Source of the DNA: CAYMUB01 sp964393545 | GTDB lineage: Bacteria > Patescibacteriota > Microgenomatia > Daviesbacterales > UBA10151 | Direction: 5' to 3' | Assembly: GCA_964393545.1 (NCBI GenBank) | Contig: CAYMUB010000059.1 | Coordinates: 1 to 64,000 of the forward strand | Length of the DNA: 64,000 nt | Part shown: positions 17,086-25,565 of the stretch, in pieces | Layout: each line of letters starts with the position of its first letter | Position numbering within the stretch: the first letter of the stretch is position 1 | Translations under genes and position numbers: made by a program | The notes under the pieces: model-generated | Told to the model about the DNA's origin: nothing | What the model saw: the letters and a program-made list of their open reading frames with translations, nothing else | Databases searched by the model: none

Positions 17086-17097
17086 TTACCCAATAGT

Positions 17098-18663
17098 ATG
17101 TATTGGGCAGATAGGGTTGCTAAAGAAATAATTGATTCAGGCAAATTTAAGCCATATTGGGTTGATGATATGTTTACCCCTTCAGGTTATGCCCATATTG
17201 GTTCTTTAAGAGGGCCTTTGGTTCATGATTTAATCTATAAAGCTTTAGTTCATCAAAATCAGCAAACTAGGTTTACCTATGTAATGAATGATTTTGATCC
17301 TATAGATGGTTTACCAAAAGAACTGGAAAAAGATTTTTCCAAATACTTAGGTTTTCCCTTAAGAGTAGCTCCCTCACCTGAAAAAGGATTTGATAGTTTT
17401 GCCCAATTTTTTGCTGCTGATTTTAAAAATGTTTTAAATAGTTTAGGTATACAAGCAGAATTTTTATCTTCTTATGATATGTACAAAGAAGGTAAATTTG
17501 ATGAAGCTATCAAAATTGCCCTGGACAATGTAGAAAAGATTCAGAATATTTATCAAAAAGTCAGTGGAAGCAAAAAGGCAGAGCAAGGCTGGTTGCCTTT
17601 ACAAGTAGTTTGTGAAAATTGTGGCAAATTAGGTACCACCAGAGTTCATAACTTTGATGGGAAAGAAGTTGAATATACTTGTGAACTTATCATGGTTAAA
17701 TGGGCTCAGGGTTGCGGATATACTGGTAGAATCTCTCCTTTTGGGGGAAAAGGAAAATTGCCCTGGAAAGTAGACTGGCCTGCTCATTGGTCAGTAATAG
17801 GTGTAACAATAGAAGGGGCTGGTAAAGACCACTCATCTGCTGGTGGTTCAAGAGATATTGCCAAAGAGTTATGTAAGAATGTCTTTAAGATCAAGGAGCC
17901 ATATAATTTGCCCTATGAATTTTTCTTAATCGGTGGTAAAAAAATGGCTTCATCTAAAGGTTTAGGTTTAAAAGCTAGAGATGCAAAACAACTTTTACCT
18001 TCAGAACTGGTCAGGTTTCTATTTGTCAGGACAGATTACAGGCAAGCTGTTGAGTTTGATCCTTTGGGTACAATGGCTATTCCAGATTTGTTTGATGAAT
18101 ATGATAGATGTTACTTAGCATTTGCTAAGAAAACGGATCAAGACCTGGCAAGAGCTTTTGAAATGGCACAAGTTGGAGAATTGCCGGAAGGTGATATTAA
18201 AATTTTACCTAGGTTTAGGGATGTAGTTAATTTTGTACAAACCCCTAATGTTGATGTCTGGAAAAAGTTTGAAGAGATAAAAGGTTCAAAGTTAACTGAA
18301 GAAGAAAAAAAGATTTTGGGAGAAAGGGTAGAATACGCCAAAGTCTGGATTGAAAAATATGCCCCGGATGAATTCAGATTACAAATGTTACCTGAGTTGC
18401 CCAATTTAGCAGATACCTTAACGCAAGAACAAAAAAGTTACCTTTCAAGAGTAGTTGAAATTTTAGATTCAGCAGAGACAGCAGAAAAACTACAACTGGA
18501 TTTATATAACCTTTCCAAAGAACTCAAAATAGATGCCAAAATTGCTTTTTCTGCAATATATATTTCCATGATAGGAAAACAATTTGGACCAAAGGCTGCC
18601 TGGTTTTTATTATCTTATCCAAAGGAAAAAGTAATTGAAAGACTAAAAGAGGCAGCAAAATGA
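17098..18663 (+). CDS. lysS: Class I lysyl-tRNA synthetase
   Basis: 521 residues. It charges tRNA-Lys with lysine. It belongs to the class I (archaeal-type, LysK) enzyme rather than the usual bacterial class II form: GYAHIGSLRGPLVHD carries the HIGH-like signature (residues 24-38), and GGKKMASSKG carries KMSKS. A four-cysteine zinc insert is suggested by CENCG and CGYTG. The C-terminal half is the helical anticodon-binding region. It forms an operon with an HD hydrolase (four-base ATGA overlap) and serS. Class I LysRS is found in archaea, spirochaetes, some alphaproteobacteria and many CPR bacteria. Confidence 0.95.
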   Translation: MYWADRVAKEIIDSGKFKPYWVDDMFTPSGYAHIGSLRGPLVHDLIYKALVHQNQQTRFTYVMNDFDPIDGLPKELEKDFSKYLGFPLRVAPSPEKGFDSFAQFFAADFKNVLNSLGIQAEFLSSYDMYKEGKFDEAIKIALDNVEKIQNIYQKVSGSKKAEQGWLPLQVVCENCGKLGTTRVHNFDGKEVEYTCELIMVKWAQGCGYTGRISPFGGKGKLPWKVDWPAHWSVIGVTIEGAGKDHSSAGGSRDIAKELCKNVFKIKEPYNLPYEFFLIGGKKMASSKGLGLKARDAKQLLPSELVRFLFVRTDYRQAVEFDPLGTMAIPDLFDEYDRCYLAFAKKTDQDLARAFEMAQVGELPEGDIKILPRFRDVVNFVQTPNVDVWKKFEEIKGSKLTEEEKKILGERVEYAKVWIEKYAPDEFRLQMLPELPNLADTLTQEQKSYLSRVVEILDSAETAEKLQLDLYNLSKELKIDAKIAFSAIYISMIGKQFGPKAAWFLLSYPKEKVIERLKEAAK

Positions 18664-19253
18664 ATATAAGTGATCTTAAAAAAATCTTAAAAGTGTTTTT
18701 AACTTTGCAATGGGCTAAAGAATTACCAAGACAGGGTTTTATTGCTTTAGGTTTTAAAAGAAATGAAGCAGATTCAGTAGCAGCCCACTCTTTTACAACG
18801 GCTCTTTTAGGGTATTTCTTGGCCAAACAATTACAAAAAGAAGGTACAAAAATTGACTGTGATAAAGTATTGAAAATGGGTCTAGTACATGATATTGGGG
18901 AAACAATTGTGGGAGATGTGGGAACTTTTGTCAAAGGTATGGCTGGGGGAGTATTTAAAAATATTGAGGAAGAAGGGGTAAAAGCCTTAGTTGAGGATTT
19001 GGATTCCAAAGATGAGATATTAAAGCTTGTTTCGGAATATAACGGGAGAAATACTTTGGAGGCCAGAGTGGTTAAAACTGCAGATAATTTAGATGCGCTA
19101 GCTCAAGCTAAAGGTGTACCTGGAGCCCAAGATGCGTTAAAATATTTTAAGCAGATGACTCATATTACAAAATTTGACTGGCATAAAACTGCTATAGATT
19201 TAATACTAAGTAATAAGGTGGAGCCGGAAAGAGGCTGGCAGGAAAAAGAATAG
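18660..19253 (+). CDS. HD-domain hydrolase (YfbR/HDDC2-like, 5'-deoxynucleotidase-like)
   Basis: 197 residues, one HD domain. Metal ligands visible: His in SVAAHSFTTALLG, the His-Asp pair in MGLVHDIGE, and a later Asp in VVKTADNLDALAQA. This pattern and the alpha-helical length match the YfbR/HDDC2 group, whose characterised members dephosphorylate deoxynucleoside monophosphates. Substrate here is inferred from the family only. It overlaps lysS by four bases and ends three bases before serS, so it belongs to the aminoacyl-tRNA synthetase operon. Confidence 0.8.
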   Translation: MNISDLKKILKVFLTLQWAKELPRQGFIALGFKRNEADSVAAHSFTTALLGYFLAKQLQKEGTKIDCDKVLKMGLVHDIGETIVGDVGTFVKGMAGGVFKNIEEEGVKALVEDLDSKDEILKLVSEYNGRNTLEARVVKTADNLDALAQAKGVPGAQDALKYFKQMTHITKFDWHKTAIDLILSNKVEPERGWQEKE

Positions 19254-19255
19254 TT

Positions 19256-20488
19256 ATGTTAGACATAAATTTTATCAAAGAAAACTTAGCAAAAGTTAAA
19301 AAAGATATTGTAGACAGGAAGACAGACGTTGATCTGGATAAACTGTTATCTTTAGATGAACAAAGAAAAGAATTAATTCAACAAGTTGATGCCATCAGGG
19401 CCAGAAGAAATGAAGCAGCCAAAGCAAAAGATATTGAATCTGGTAAGAAAATAAAGACCGAGTTGGGTGGACTTGAGAAACAATTAGCAGACATAGAAAA
19501 AGAGTGGAATATGTTAATGTTTCAAGTGCCAAATATTCTGCTGGATGAAGTTCCCAGGGGTGATGTAACTCAAAATAAAATTCTCAGAAAAGAAGGGGAA
19601 ATACCCAAGTTTTCCTTTATTCCTAAAGACCATATAACACTTGGAAAGCTTTTAAATATTATAGATTTTGACAGAGGAGTAAAGGTGGGAGGATTTAGAG
19701 GTTATTATTTAAAAAATGAAGGTGCCAGATTGCACTGGGCTATCTTGCAATTTGCCTTTGATCATTTAATACAAAAAGGTTTTAATCCTGTTGTCCCACC
19801 GGTAATAAATAAAAGATTTGCTTTAGTTGGAGGAGGACAATTTCCTTGGGGTGAGGAAGATACATACAAGGTTTCAGAAGAAGATTTTTTAGTTGGGACA
19901 GCTGAGATTCCTTTGATGGCCATGCATTCTGATGAGACTTTTGAGTTAAAAGATTTACCAAAAAAATATGTAGGAATATCTTCTTGTTTTAGAACAGAAA
20001 TTGGTTCTTATGGCAAAGATACTAAAGGTTTATATAGAGTTCATGAATTTTATAAAGTAGAGCAGGTAGTCTTGTGTGAGGCGGATGAGCAAGAGTCTTT
20101 AGGTTTTTTTGAAGAATTGCAAGATAATTCAGAGGATATTTTGCAGGAATTAGGTCTACCCTATCAGGTAGTTATTCTATCCAGTCAAGATATAGGTAAA
20201 AAATCAGCTTTAACATATGATATAGAAACATATATGGCAGCCAGGAATGGCTATGGTGAAACTCACTCCAATTCAATAGTCTTAGACTTTCAAACCAGAA
20301 GACTTAAAATTAAATACAAGGATCAAGATGGAAAAGTTAAATTTTGTCACGCCTTAAATAATACGGCTATTGCCTCACCCAGAATTTTAATTCCTATTTT
20401 GGAAAACTTCCAGACTGAGGATGGATCTGTAAAAATTCCAGAAGTTTTGCAAAAGTACACCGGCTTTTCAGAGATTAACCCTAAATAG
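19256..20488 (+). CDS. serS: Seryl-tRNA synthetase
   Basis: 410 residues, class II. An N-terminal antiparallel coiled coil (about 1-110, MLDINFIKENLAKVKKDIVD), which binds the long variable arm of tRNA-Ser, is followed by the catalytic core with TAEIPL, motif 2 (SSCFRTEIGSYGKDTKGLYRVHEFYKVE) and motif 3 (LNNTAIASPRILIPILENFQ). All serine-binding elements seem present. It is the last gene of the lysS operon. It converges on the proline-rich membrane protein gene with a two-base gap. Confidence 0.97.
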   Translation: MLDINFIKENLAKVKKDIVDRKTDVDLDKLLSLDEQRKELIQQVDAIRARRNEAAKAKDIESGKKIKTELGGLEKQLADIEKEWNMLMFQVPNILLDEVPRGDVTQNKILRKEGEIPKFSFIPKDHITLGKLLNIIDFDRGVKVGGFRGYYLKNEGARLHWAILQFAFDHLIQKGFNPVVPPVINKRFALVGGGQFPWGEEDTYKVSEEDFLVGTAEIPLMAMHSDETFELKDLPKKYVGISSCFRTEIGSYGKDTKGLYRVHEFYKVEQVVLCEADEQESLGFFEELQDNSEDILQELGLPYQVVILSSQDIGKKSALTYDIETYMAARNGYGETHSNSIVLDFQTRRLKIKYKDQDGKVKFCHALNNTAIASPRILIPILENFQTEDGSVKIPEVLQKYTGFSEINPK

Positions 20489-20490
20489 CT

Positions 20491-21288
20491 CTATCTTCCC
20501 TGTTGTCTTTGTCTGGCTAAGTCAGCAGCCGAAGTAGCTTGAAGAGAAGCTGATGCACTACCACCTTGTAGTTGACCAAAATTAGCAGATCCACTTGCAA
20601 CTGGAGCAGTAGTTTGAGGAATAGGAGTAGCAATAGGAGCAGGAGTTTTTACAGTTGTTTTAGAAACCTCAGCCGGAAGAGAAGTATTAGTTTTAGGTTG
20701 ACCTATTCCTAAAATAAAATAGGCTGAAGCACCTATCACAATAATAAGCAAGAGTATTCCTGTTCCAATTAACCATTTTGGTATACCCCTATGATCTTGA
20801 GTTGGAAGGGTTGGTACTTGAGGAGAATTATTGATGGGAGTTGATGGGACAACTAATGTTTCAGGTGCAGTAGAAAGGTTTTGCCCATTATCTAAAGGAG
20901 AATTATTGCTTATTAAGTGTGATAAATCTGTAGGAGCTAATTCTGATTGAACCGGAGCTGGTTCTGCTTGAACTGGTGCTGATTCAGTTAAAGCAGTTTC
21001 CGGTAGGGTTACAGGTAAAGGGGCTGTAGGTGGAGCAGGAGGAACCCAAGTTGGTTGAGGTGAAGAAACTGGTGGTACAGATGTGCTCCAGGGATTATCT
21101 AAAGGAGAGGTAGTTGCAGGTGGGATAAAAGTAGAAACCGGTTCTGGCTGGGTAGTAGGAATAGTTGATGGTTGAGTGGGAAAAGGATTGGCAGGTGGCG
21201 ATGTCCAAGTAGGCATAGGAGGAGTAGTGTTTCCTGGTGAAGAAGGATTTGTATTATTTGGCGGATTTGGATTGTTCTGATTGTCCAT
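20491..21288 (-). CDS. Proline-rich single-pass membrane protein
   Basis: 265 residues. The first 165 are low-complexity Pro/Thr/Ser/Asn (NPPNNTNPSSPGNTTPPMP, VPPAPPTAPLPVTLP). One transmembrane helix follows (about 169-190, WLIGTGILLLIIVIGASAYF), then a Thr/Pro/Ala-rich external segment ending ADLARQRQQGR. With a long N-terminal arm and no signal peptide the likely topology is N-in, C-out. It has no recognisable domain. It is transcribed divergently from secA with overlapping -35 boxes, so the two may be expressed in opposition. Function unknown. Confidence 0.75.
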   Translation of the reverse strand: MDNQNNPNPPNNTNPSSPGNTTPPMPTWTSPPANPFPTQPSTIPTTQPEPVSTFIPPATTSPLDNPWSTSVPPVSSPQPTWVPPAPPTAPLPVTLPETALTESAPVQAEPAPVQSELAPTDLSHLISNNSPLDNGQNLSTAPETLVVPSTPINNSPQVPTLPTQDHRGIPKWLIGTGILLLIIVIGASAYFILGIGQPKTNTSLPAEVSKTTVKTPAPIATPIPQTTAPVASGSANFGQLQGGSASASLQATSAADLARQRQQGR

Positions 21289-21308
21289 TGGGCAGACCTT
21301 TAACTGTT

Positions 21309-21360
21309 AGTTTAGTAAAGCAATGATCAGTTGTCAATGATTAATAGAGAAAGGTATAAT
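21309..21360. promoter_or_regulatory. Back-to-back promoters of secA and the proline-rich gene
   Basis: Plus: TTGTCA (21331-21336), 18-base spacer, TATAAT (21355-21360), 12 bases before the secA ATG. Minus: TTGACA (21337-21332), 17-base spacer, TAAACT (21314-21309), about 20 bases before the ATG at 21288. The two -35 hexamers occupy the same seven base pairs on opposite strands. Confidence 0.7.
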
Positions 21361-21371
21361 AAACGAAACTT

Positions 21372-24059
21372 ATGTTAGGAATCTTGGGAAAGTGGTTGGA
21401 TTCAAATGAGAGAGAGATAGGGAAACTTAAACCTTTAGTTGAGAGTATTAATAGTTTTGAGAAAAAAACCTCTAGGTTGACTGATAAACAATTAAAAGGA
21501 AAATTTGCAGAGTTTAAGTTGCAACACGAACGTGGTAAAAATTTGGAAGAGCTTTTACCAGAAGTTTTTGCTGTTGTTCGTGAATCAGCAAAAAGAAACC
21601 TTAACCAGCGTCACTTTGATGTGCAACTCATGGCTTCTATTACTTTACATCAAGGTAAAATCGCTGAGCAAAAAACTGGTGAAGGAAAGACTTTGTCAGC
21701 AACTCCGGCGTTATTTTTAAACGCCATTGCTGGGAAAGGTGTACACCTGGTAACAGTTAATGATTATTTGGCCATGCGGGATTGTGGGTGGATGGGGCCA
21801 GTATATTATGCTTTGGGAGCAACTTGTGCAACTATTGTTCACGATGCTGCTTATATTTATGATCCAAAATATAAATCAACTGTTCATGAGGATAAAAGAT
21901 TACAACATTTAAAACCAATCACAAGAAAAGAAGCATATGCTGCAGATATTACCTATGGTACCAATAATGAATTTGGTTTTGATTATTTGCGGGATAATAT
22001 GGCTTTTAAATTAGCTGATCAATCCCAAACCCGCCTGCCGGACGGACAGGGAGGTCATTTTTTTGCAGTAGTTGATGAGGTTGATTCTATTTTAATTGAT
22101 GAGGCAAGAACACCTTTAATCATCTCTCAGCCAGCCCAAGAAGCAACGGATAAGTACTACCAGTTTTCCAAAATTATAGACTCTCTTTCCCCCTCTGATT
22201 ATGTAATTGATGAAAAAGCCAGGACTGCTCATCTTACTGAAGAAGGAACATTAAAGATAGAAAAGATGCTAGGGGTTAATAATCTATATGAAAAAGATTT
22301 TTCAACCCTGCATCATTTAGAAGAATCTTTAAAAGCCAAAACTTTGTTTCAAAAAGATAGAGATTATGTAGTTAAAGATGGGGAAGTAATTATTGTAGAT
22401 GAATTTACCGGAAGATTAATGTTAGGCCGCCGCTATTCTGAAGGCTTGCATCAGGCAATTGAGGCAAAGGAAGGTGTAACTATCCAGAAAGAATCTCAAA
22501 CTCTGGCCACTATTTCTTTCCAAAATTATTTCAGAATGTATAAAAAGTTAGCTGGTATGACAGGTACTGCTGCAACAGAAGCTGAAGAGTTTAGCAAAAT
22601 ATATAAATTAGAAGTGATTATTATTCCCACTAATAATCCAATGATAAGAAAAGATCATCCAGATACTATTTATAAAACTCAAGTTGGAAAATATACAGCG
22701 GTGGCTGATTTAGTAGCTGAACTTCATGAAAAAGGCCAACCAGTTCTGGTTGGTACGACTTCAATTGAAAAGAATGAATTTTTATCAGATCTTCTAAAAA
22801 GAAAAGGGGTTTCGCATGCTTTACTTAACGCAAAAAATCATGAAAAGGAAGCAGAAATCATTGCCAAAGCCGGACAAAAAGGAGCGGTGACTGTGGCAAC
22901 AAATATGGCAGGAAGGGGAGTTGATATTGTGTTAGGAAAAGGAGTAACAAATATAGATGGATTGTATGTTATTGGAACAGAGAGGCATGAATCAAGAAGA
23001 ATTGATAACCAGCTTAGAGGTCGTTCCGGTAGACAAGGAGATCCTGGAGAGACCAGATTTTTTGTGTCTTTGGAAGATGATTTAATGAGAATTTTTGGAG
23101 GAGAACAAGTCTCCAAAGTGATGGATTTTCTAAAAATGCCAGAGAATGTGCCAATTGAACATGGATTAGTTTCGAAAGCCATAGAAGGAGCACAGAAAAA
23201 AGTTGAAGGACACAACTTTGATATCAGAAAACACACTGTTGAGTATGACGATGTAATGAATCAACAGAGGCAAATTATCTATGAAGTAAGAAAGAAAGTT
23301 TTGGAAACAGCAGAGAATAAAGACACTTCTTTAAAGATGGAAATATTGGAAAAAATAACAAGAGAAATCTCAAGTGTTGTGACTATTCATTCTGAAGAGG
23401 GAATTAATCCTCAAAAGATTTTAGAGGAATTTTCATCAATTGTTCCTTTGGATGAAAAAAGCCAAACGGATTTGCAAAAACAAATCTCTAATTTTTCCAG
23501 TACAGATCAGATAAATAAGTTTTTAGTAGATCTTTCAAGTCATTTCTATAATGAAAGAGAAAAAAATGTGGGGGATGAGGTAGTAAGGCAAATGGAGGTA
23601 TTTGTATATTTAAATACCATTGATACTTTATGGATTGAGCATTTGGATACTATGGATGATTTAAGGTCAGGAATAGGACTTAGAGGCTATGCTCAAAGAG
23701 ATCCTTTAATTGAATATAAAAGAGAAGGTTTCGAATTATTTGAAAAATTAATGGTGGAGATTGATTACGAAATTGTTCATAGGATTTATAAAGTTGCCCT
23801 TCAAGGGCAAGCTCCATCAATTGCAGAGTCTGAACCAATCAAGATAGAGCAGGCAGTTGAAGTAAGGCCTAAGATAGATATTTCTTTTGAACAAGAGTCA
23901 AGCATTACTAAAGTTAAGATAGAAAAAGACGGAATTGTAACTGAGCAAGTTTATGGTTCACAAGGACAATTAAATAATACTCATGGAAAATTAGGCAGAA
24001 ATGATCCTTGTCATTGTGGAAGCGGAAAGAAATATAAAAAATGTCACTATCCTAATTAA
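21372..24059 (+). CDS. secA: Protein translocase ATPase SecA
   Basis: 895 residues. The cytoplasmic motor that drives preproteins through SecYEG. Visible: Walker A QKTGEGKTLSA near residue 100, VDEVDSILIDEARTPLIIS (DEAD-like box), the preprotein cross-linking domain, MAGRGVDIVLG and RGRSGRQGDPG (helicase motifs V/VI), the helical scaffold and wing (GLRGYAQRDPLIEYKREGFELF), and a C-terminal SEC-C zinc motif (DPCHCGSGKKYKKCH). Between DNMAF and the DEVDS box an extra TRLPDGQG stretch of about seven residues corresponds to a GC-rich imperfect palindrome inserted in frame at 22031-22050. Length is otherwise typical. Confidence 0.97.
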   Translation: MLGILGKWLDSNEREIGKLKPLVESINSFEKKTSRLTDKQLKGKFAEFKLQHERGKNLEELLPEVFAVVRESAKRNLNQRHFDVQLMASITLHQGKIAEQKTGEGKTLSATPALFLNAIAGKGVHLVTVNDYLAMRDCGWMGPVYYALGATCATIVHDAAYIYDPKYKSTVHEDKRLQHLKPITRKEAYAADITYGTNNEFGFDYLRDNMAFKLADQSQTRLPDGQGGHFFAVVDEVDSILIDEARTPLIISQPAQEATDKYYQFSKIIDSLSPSDYVIDEKARTAHLTEEGTLKIEKMLGVNNLYEKDFSTLHHLEESLKAKTLFQKDRDYVVKDGEVIIVDEFTGRLMLGRRYSEGLHQAIEAKEGVTIQKESQTLATISFQNYFRMYKKLAGMTGTAATEAEEFSKIYKLEVIIIPTNNPMIRKDHPDTIYKTQVGKYTAVADLVAELHEKGQPVLVGTTSIEKNEFLSDLLKRKGVSHALLNAKNHEKEAEIIAKAGQKGAVTVATNMAGRGVDIVLGKGVTNIDGLYVIGTERHESRRIDNQLRGRSGRQGDPGETRFFVSLEDDLMRIFGGEQVSKVMDFLKMPENVPIEHGLVSKAIEGAQKKVEGHNFDIRKHTVEYDDVMNQQRQIIYEVRKKVLETAENKDTSLKMEILEKITREISSVVTIHSEEGINPQKILEEFSSIVPLDEKSQTDLQKQISNFSSTDQINKFLVDLSSHFYNEREKNVGDEVVRQMEVFVYLNTIDTLWIEHLDTMDDLRSGIGLRGYAQRDPLIEYKREGFELFEKLMVEIDYEIVHRIYKVALQGQAPSIAESEPIKIEQAVEVRPKIDISFEQESSITKVKIEKDGIVTEQVYGSQGQLNNTHGKLGRNDPCHCGSGKKYKKCHYPN
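22031..22053. repeat. GC-rich palindromic insertion inside secA
   Basis: CCGCCTGCCGGACGGACAGG is far more GC-rich than its surroundings and forms an imperfect inverted repeat (CCTG...CAGG). It encodes LPDGQG at a point where SecA proteins normally have a shorter linker. A related element, encoding LPEGKQ, lies in tsaB at 43803-43824. Such LP-x-G-(K/R)Q inserts are, to my knowledge, a recurring feature of Microgenomates genomes. Confidence 0.55.
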
Positions 24060-24069
24060 GAATGATATA

Positions 24070-24098
24070 TTGACAATAAGACTAAATATAGCTATTTT
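24070..24098 (+). promoter_or_regulatory. glnA promoter with overlapping inverted repeat
   Basis: TTGACA (24070-24075), 17-base spacer, TATTTT (24093-24098). A 12-base inverted repeat with 11 matches (24075-24086 with 24097-24108, AATAAGACTAAA against TTTAGTATTATT) spans the promoter from the end of the -35 box through the -10 box. It could be an operator or a hairpin at the end of the secA transcript. Confidence 0.5.
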
Positions 24099-24125
24099 TA
24101 GTATTATTATTTACTAAATTAACCT

Positions 24126-25565
24126 ATGACAGATAGTTCAGCCCCGATAAAAAATTTCTTAGAAATCTCCTACGAACAGCTTGAAGAAATGAATCTCAAG
24201 GCCAAAGAAAAACAACAAATTGCAGATCCTAAACAATTAGAAGCAGAATATAGATTATATTTACAAAAAGAAAAAAAGATTAAAGCTGTAACCTTATGTT
24301 TTACTGATATTGAAGGCAGATTCCATATGTTGGATTATGACAAGAAATATTTACTGGAGTCTGCATCTAATTTAACATTTGACGGTTCTTCAATCAGAGG
24401 TTTCACAGCTCTTCATGAATCAGATCTAAGGCTAGAGGTTGATTGGGGAAGTATTATATGGCTTCCTTCAGATGTATTTGGAAGCGGTAAGGTGATTATG
24501 TTTGCTGACGTATTACAAAGGAATAGATTACCTTATGAGTCAGACTTTAGAAGTCAACTGAAACTATACGGTAAACAGCTAAAAGACAAAGAAGGCATTA
24601 CATCTTATACAGCAACAGAAACAGAAGGATTTTTAGTAGAAGGAGTAGGAGCTGAACAGAATTTTGATGAAGATATTGGATTTAAATTGATTTCTACAGG
24701 AGGGTATTATCATTCACTGCCTTTAGATAAATTAAGAAGATTTATTGATGCATCAGCCGAGGCTCAAAGAGCCATGGGATTTAAAAATGAGAAAGATCAT
24801 CCAGAAGTTGCCCCTTCGCAATTTGAAGTAAATTATGGTTATACTGAAGTAGTTAGATCTTGTGATCAAATTCAACTCTATAAATTAGTTTGTAGACAAG
24901 TTGCTAATAATATGGGGATGACAGCAACTTTTCTACCAAAGCCGATTGCCAATATTAATGGTTCTGGGATGCATACGAATTTTTCTTTAGGCAAAAATGG
25001 CAAAAATATCTTTTATCAAAAAAATGGACTAGATGGTTTATCAAGTTTAGCATGGGATTTCATCCAGAAAGTATTAAACCATGCTCCAGAAATTTCTTTG
25101 GTTTTAAATTCTTCAGTTAATGCTTATAGAAGATTGGATCCACATTTTGAAGCTCCTAACCAGATTAAGGTTTCCCCAATTGATCGTGGCTCAATGATTA
25201 GAATTCCAGCAGGTAATGAAAAAACTGCTAGAATAGAAATTAGATCTGTGGCTCCTGATTCAAACCCTTACCTTGTTTTATATACAATTTTGAGAACAGG
25301 TTTAGAAGGTAAAAAATTAATCCAACCTAAAAATAGAAGAGAAAGAGCAAGATACTTACCAGGAACTATTCATGAAGCTCTCAGAATTTTTAAGAGTAGT
25401 GATTTTATTGGAAAAATATTAGGAGAAAGTAATAAAGAAAAATATGCAGCTTTCAAAGAAATAGTGGCTGATAGGAGTCCAAGGGAGTTAGGAAAAATGG
25501 TTAAAACTTCAGAAGTTGTTTACCATCATGAAGTAACAAATCAAGTCTTATGGGGTAAATTTTAA
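24126..25565 (+). CDS. glnA: Glutamine synthetase (type I-like)
   Basis: 479 residues. It condenses glutamate and ammonia with ATP to glutamine. Seen: the beta-grasp N-terminal domain with TFDGSSIRGFTALHESDL, the metal and substrate residues in the TETEGFLVE region, PEVAPSQFEVNYGYTE (ATP and metal site), INGSGMHTNFSLGKNG (ammonia and glutamate site) and RIEIRSVAPDSNPYL (Arg pair). The adenylylation-loop region (REL near the C-terminus) has no obvious Tyr modification motif, so regulation by adenylylation is doubtful. It has its own promoter with an inverted repeat. It ends four bases into the convergent membrane-protein gene. Confidence 0.94.
   Translation: MTDSSAPIKNFLEISYEQLEEMNLKAKEKQQIADPKQLEAEYRLYLQKEKKIKAVTLCFTDIEGRFHMLDYDKKYLLESASNLTFDGSSIRGFTALHESDLRLEVDWGSIIWLPSDVFGSGKVIMFADVLQRNRLPYESDFRSQLKLYGKQLKDKEGITSYTATETEGFLVEGVGAEQNFDEDIGFKLISTGGYYHSLPLDKLRRFIDASAEAQRAMGFKNEKDHPEVAPSQFEVNYGYTEVVRSCDQIQLYKLVCRQVANNMGMTATFLPKPIANINGSGMHTNFSLGKNGKNIFYQKNGLDGLSSLAWDFIQKVLNHAPEISLVLNSSVNAYRRLDPHFEAPNQIKVSPIDRGSMIRIPAGNEKTARIEIRSVAPDSNPYLVLYTILRTGLEGKKLIQPKNRRERARYLPGTIHEALRIFKSSDFIGKILGESNKEKYAAFKEIVADRSPRELGKMVKTSEVVYHHEVTNQVLWGKF

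Noticed and set aside
22838..23236. 132-residue minus-strand frame in secA
   Set aside because: Cys/Ser/Pro-rich antisense of conserved helicase motifs; no independent support.
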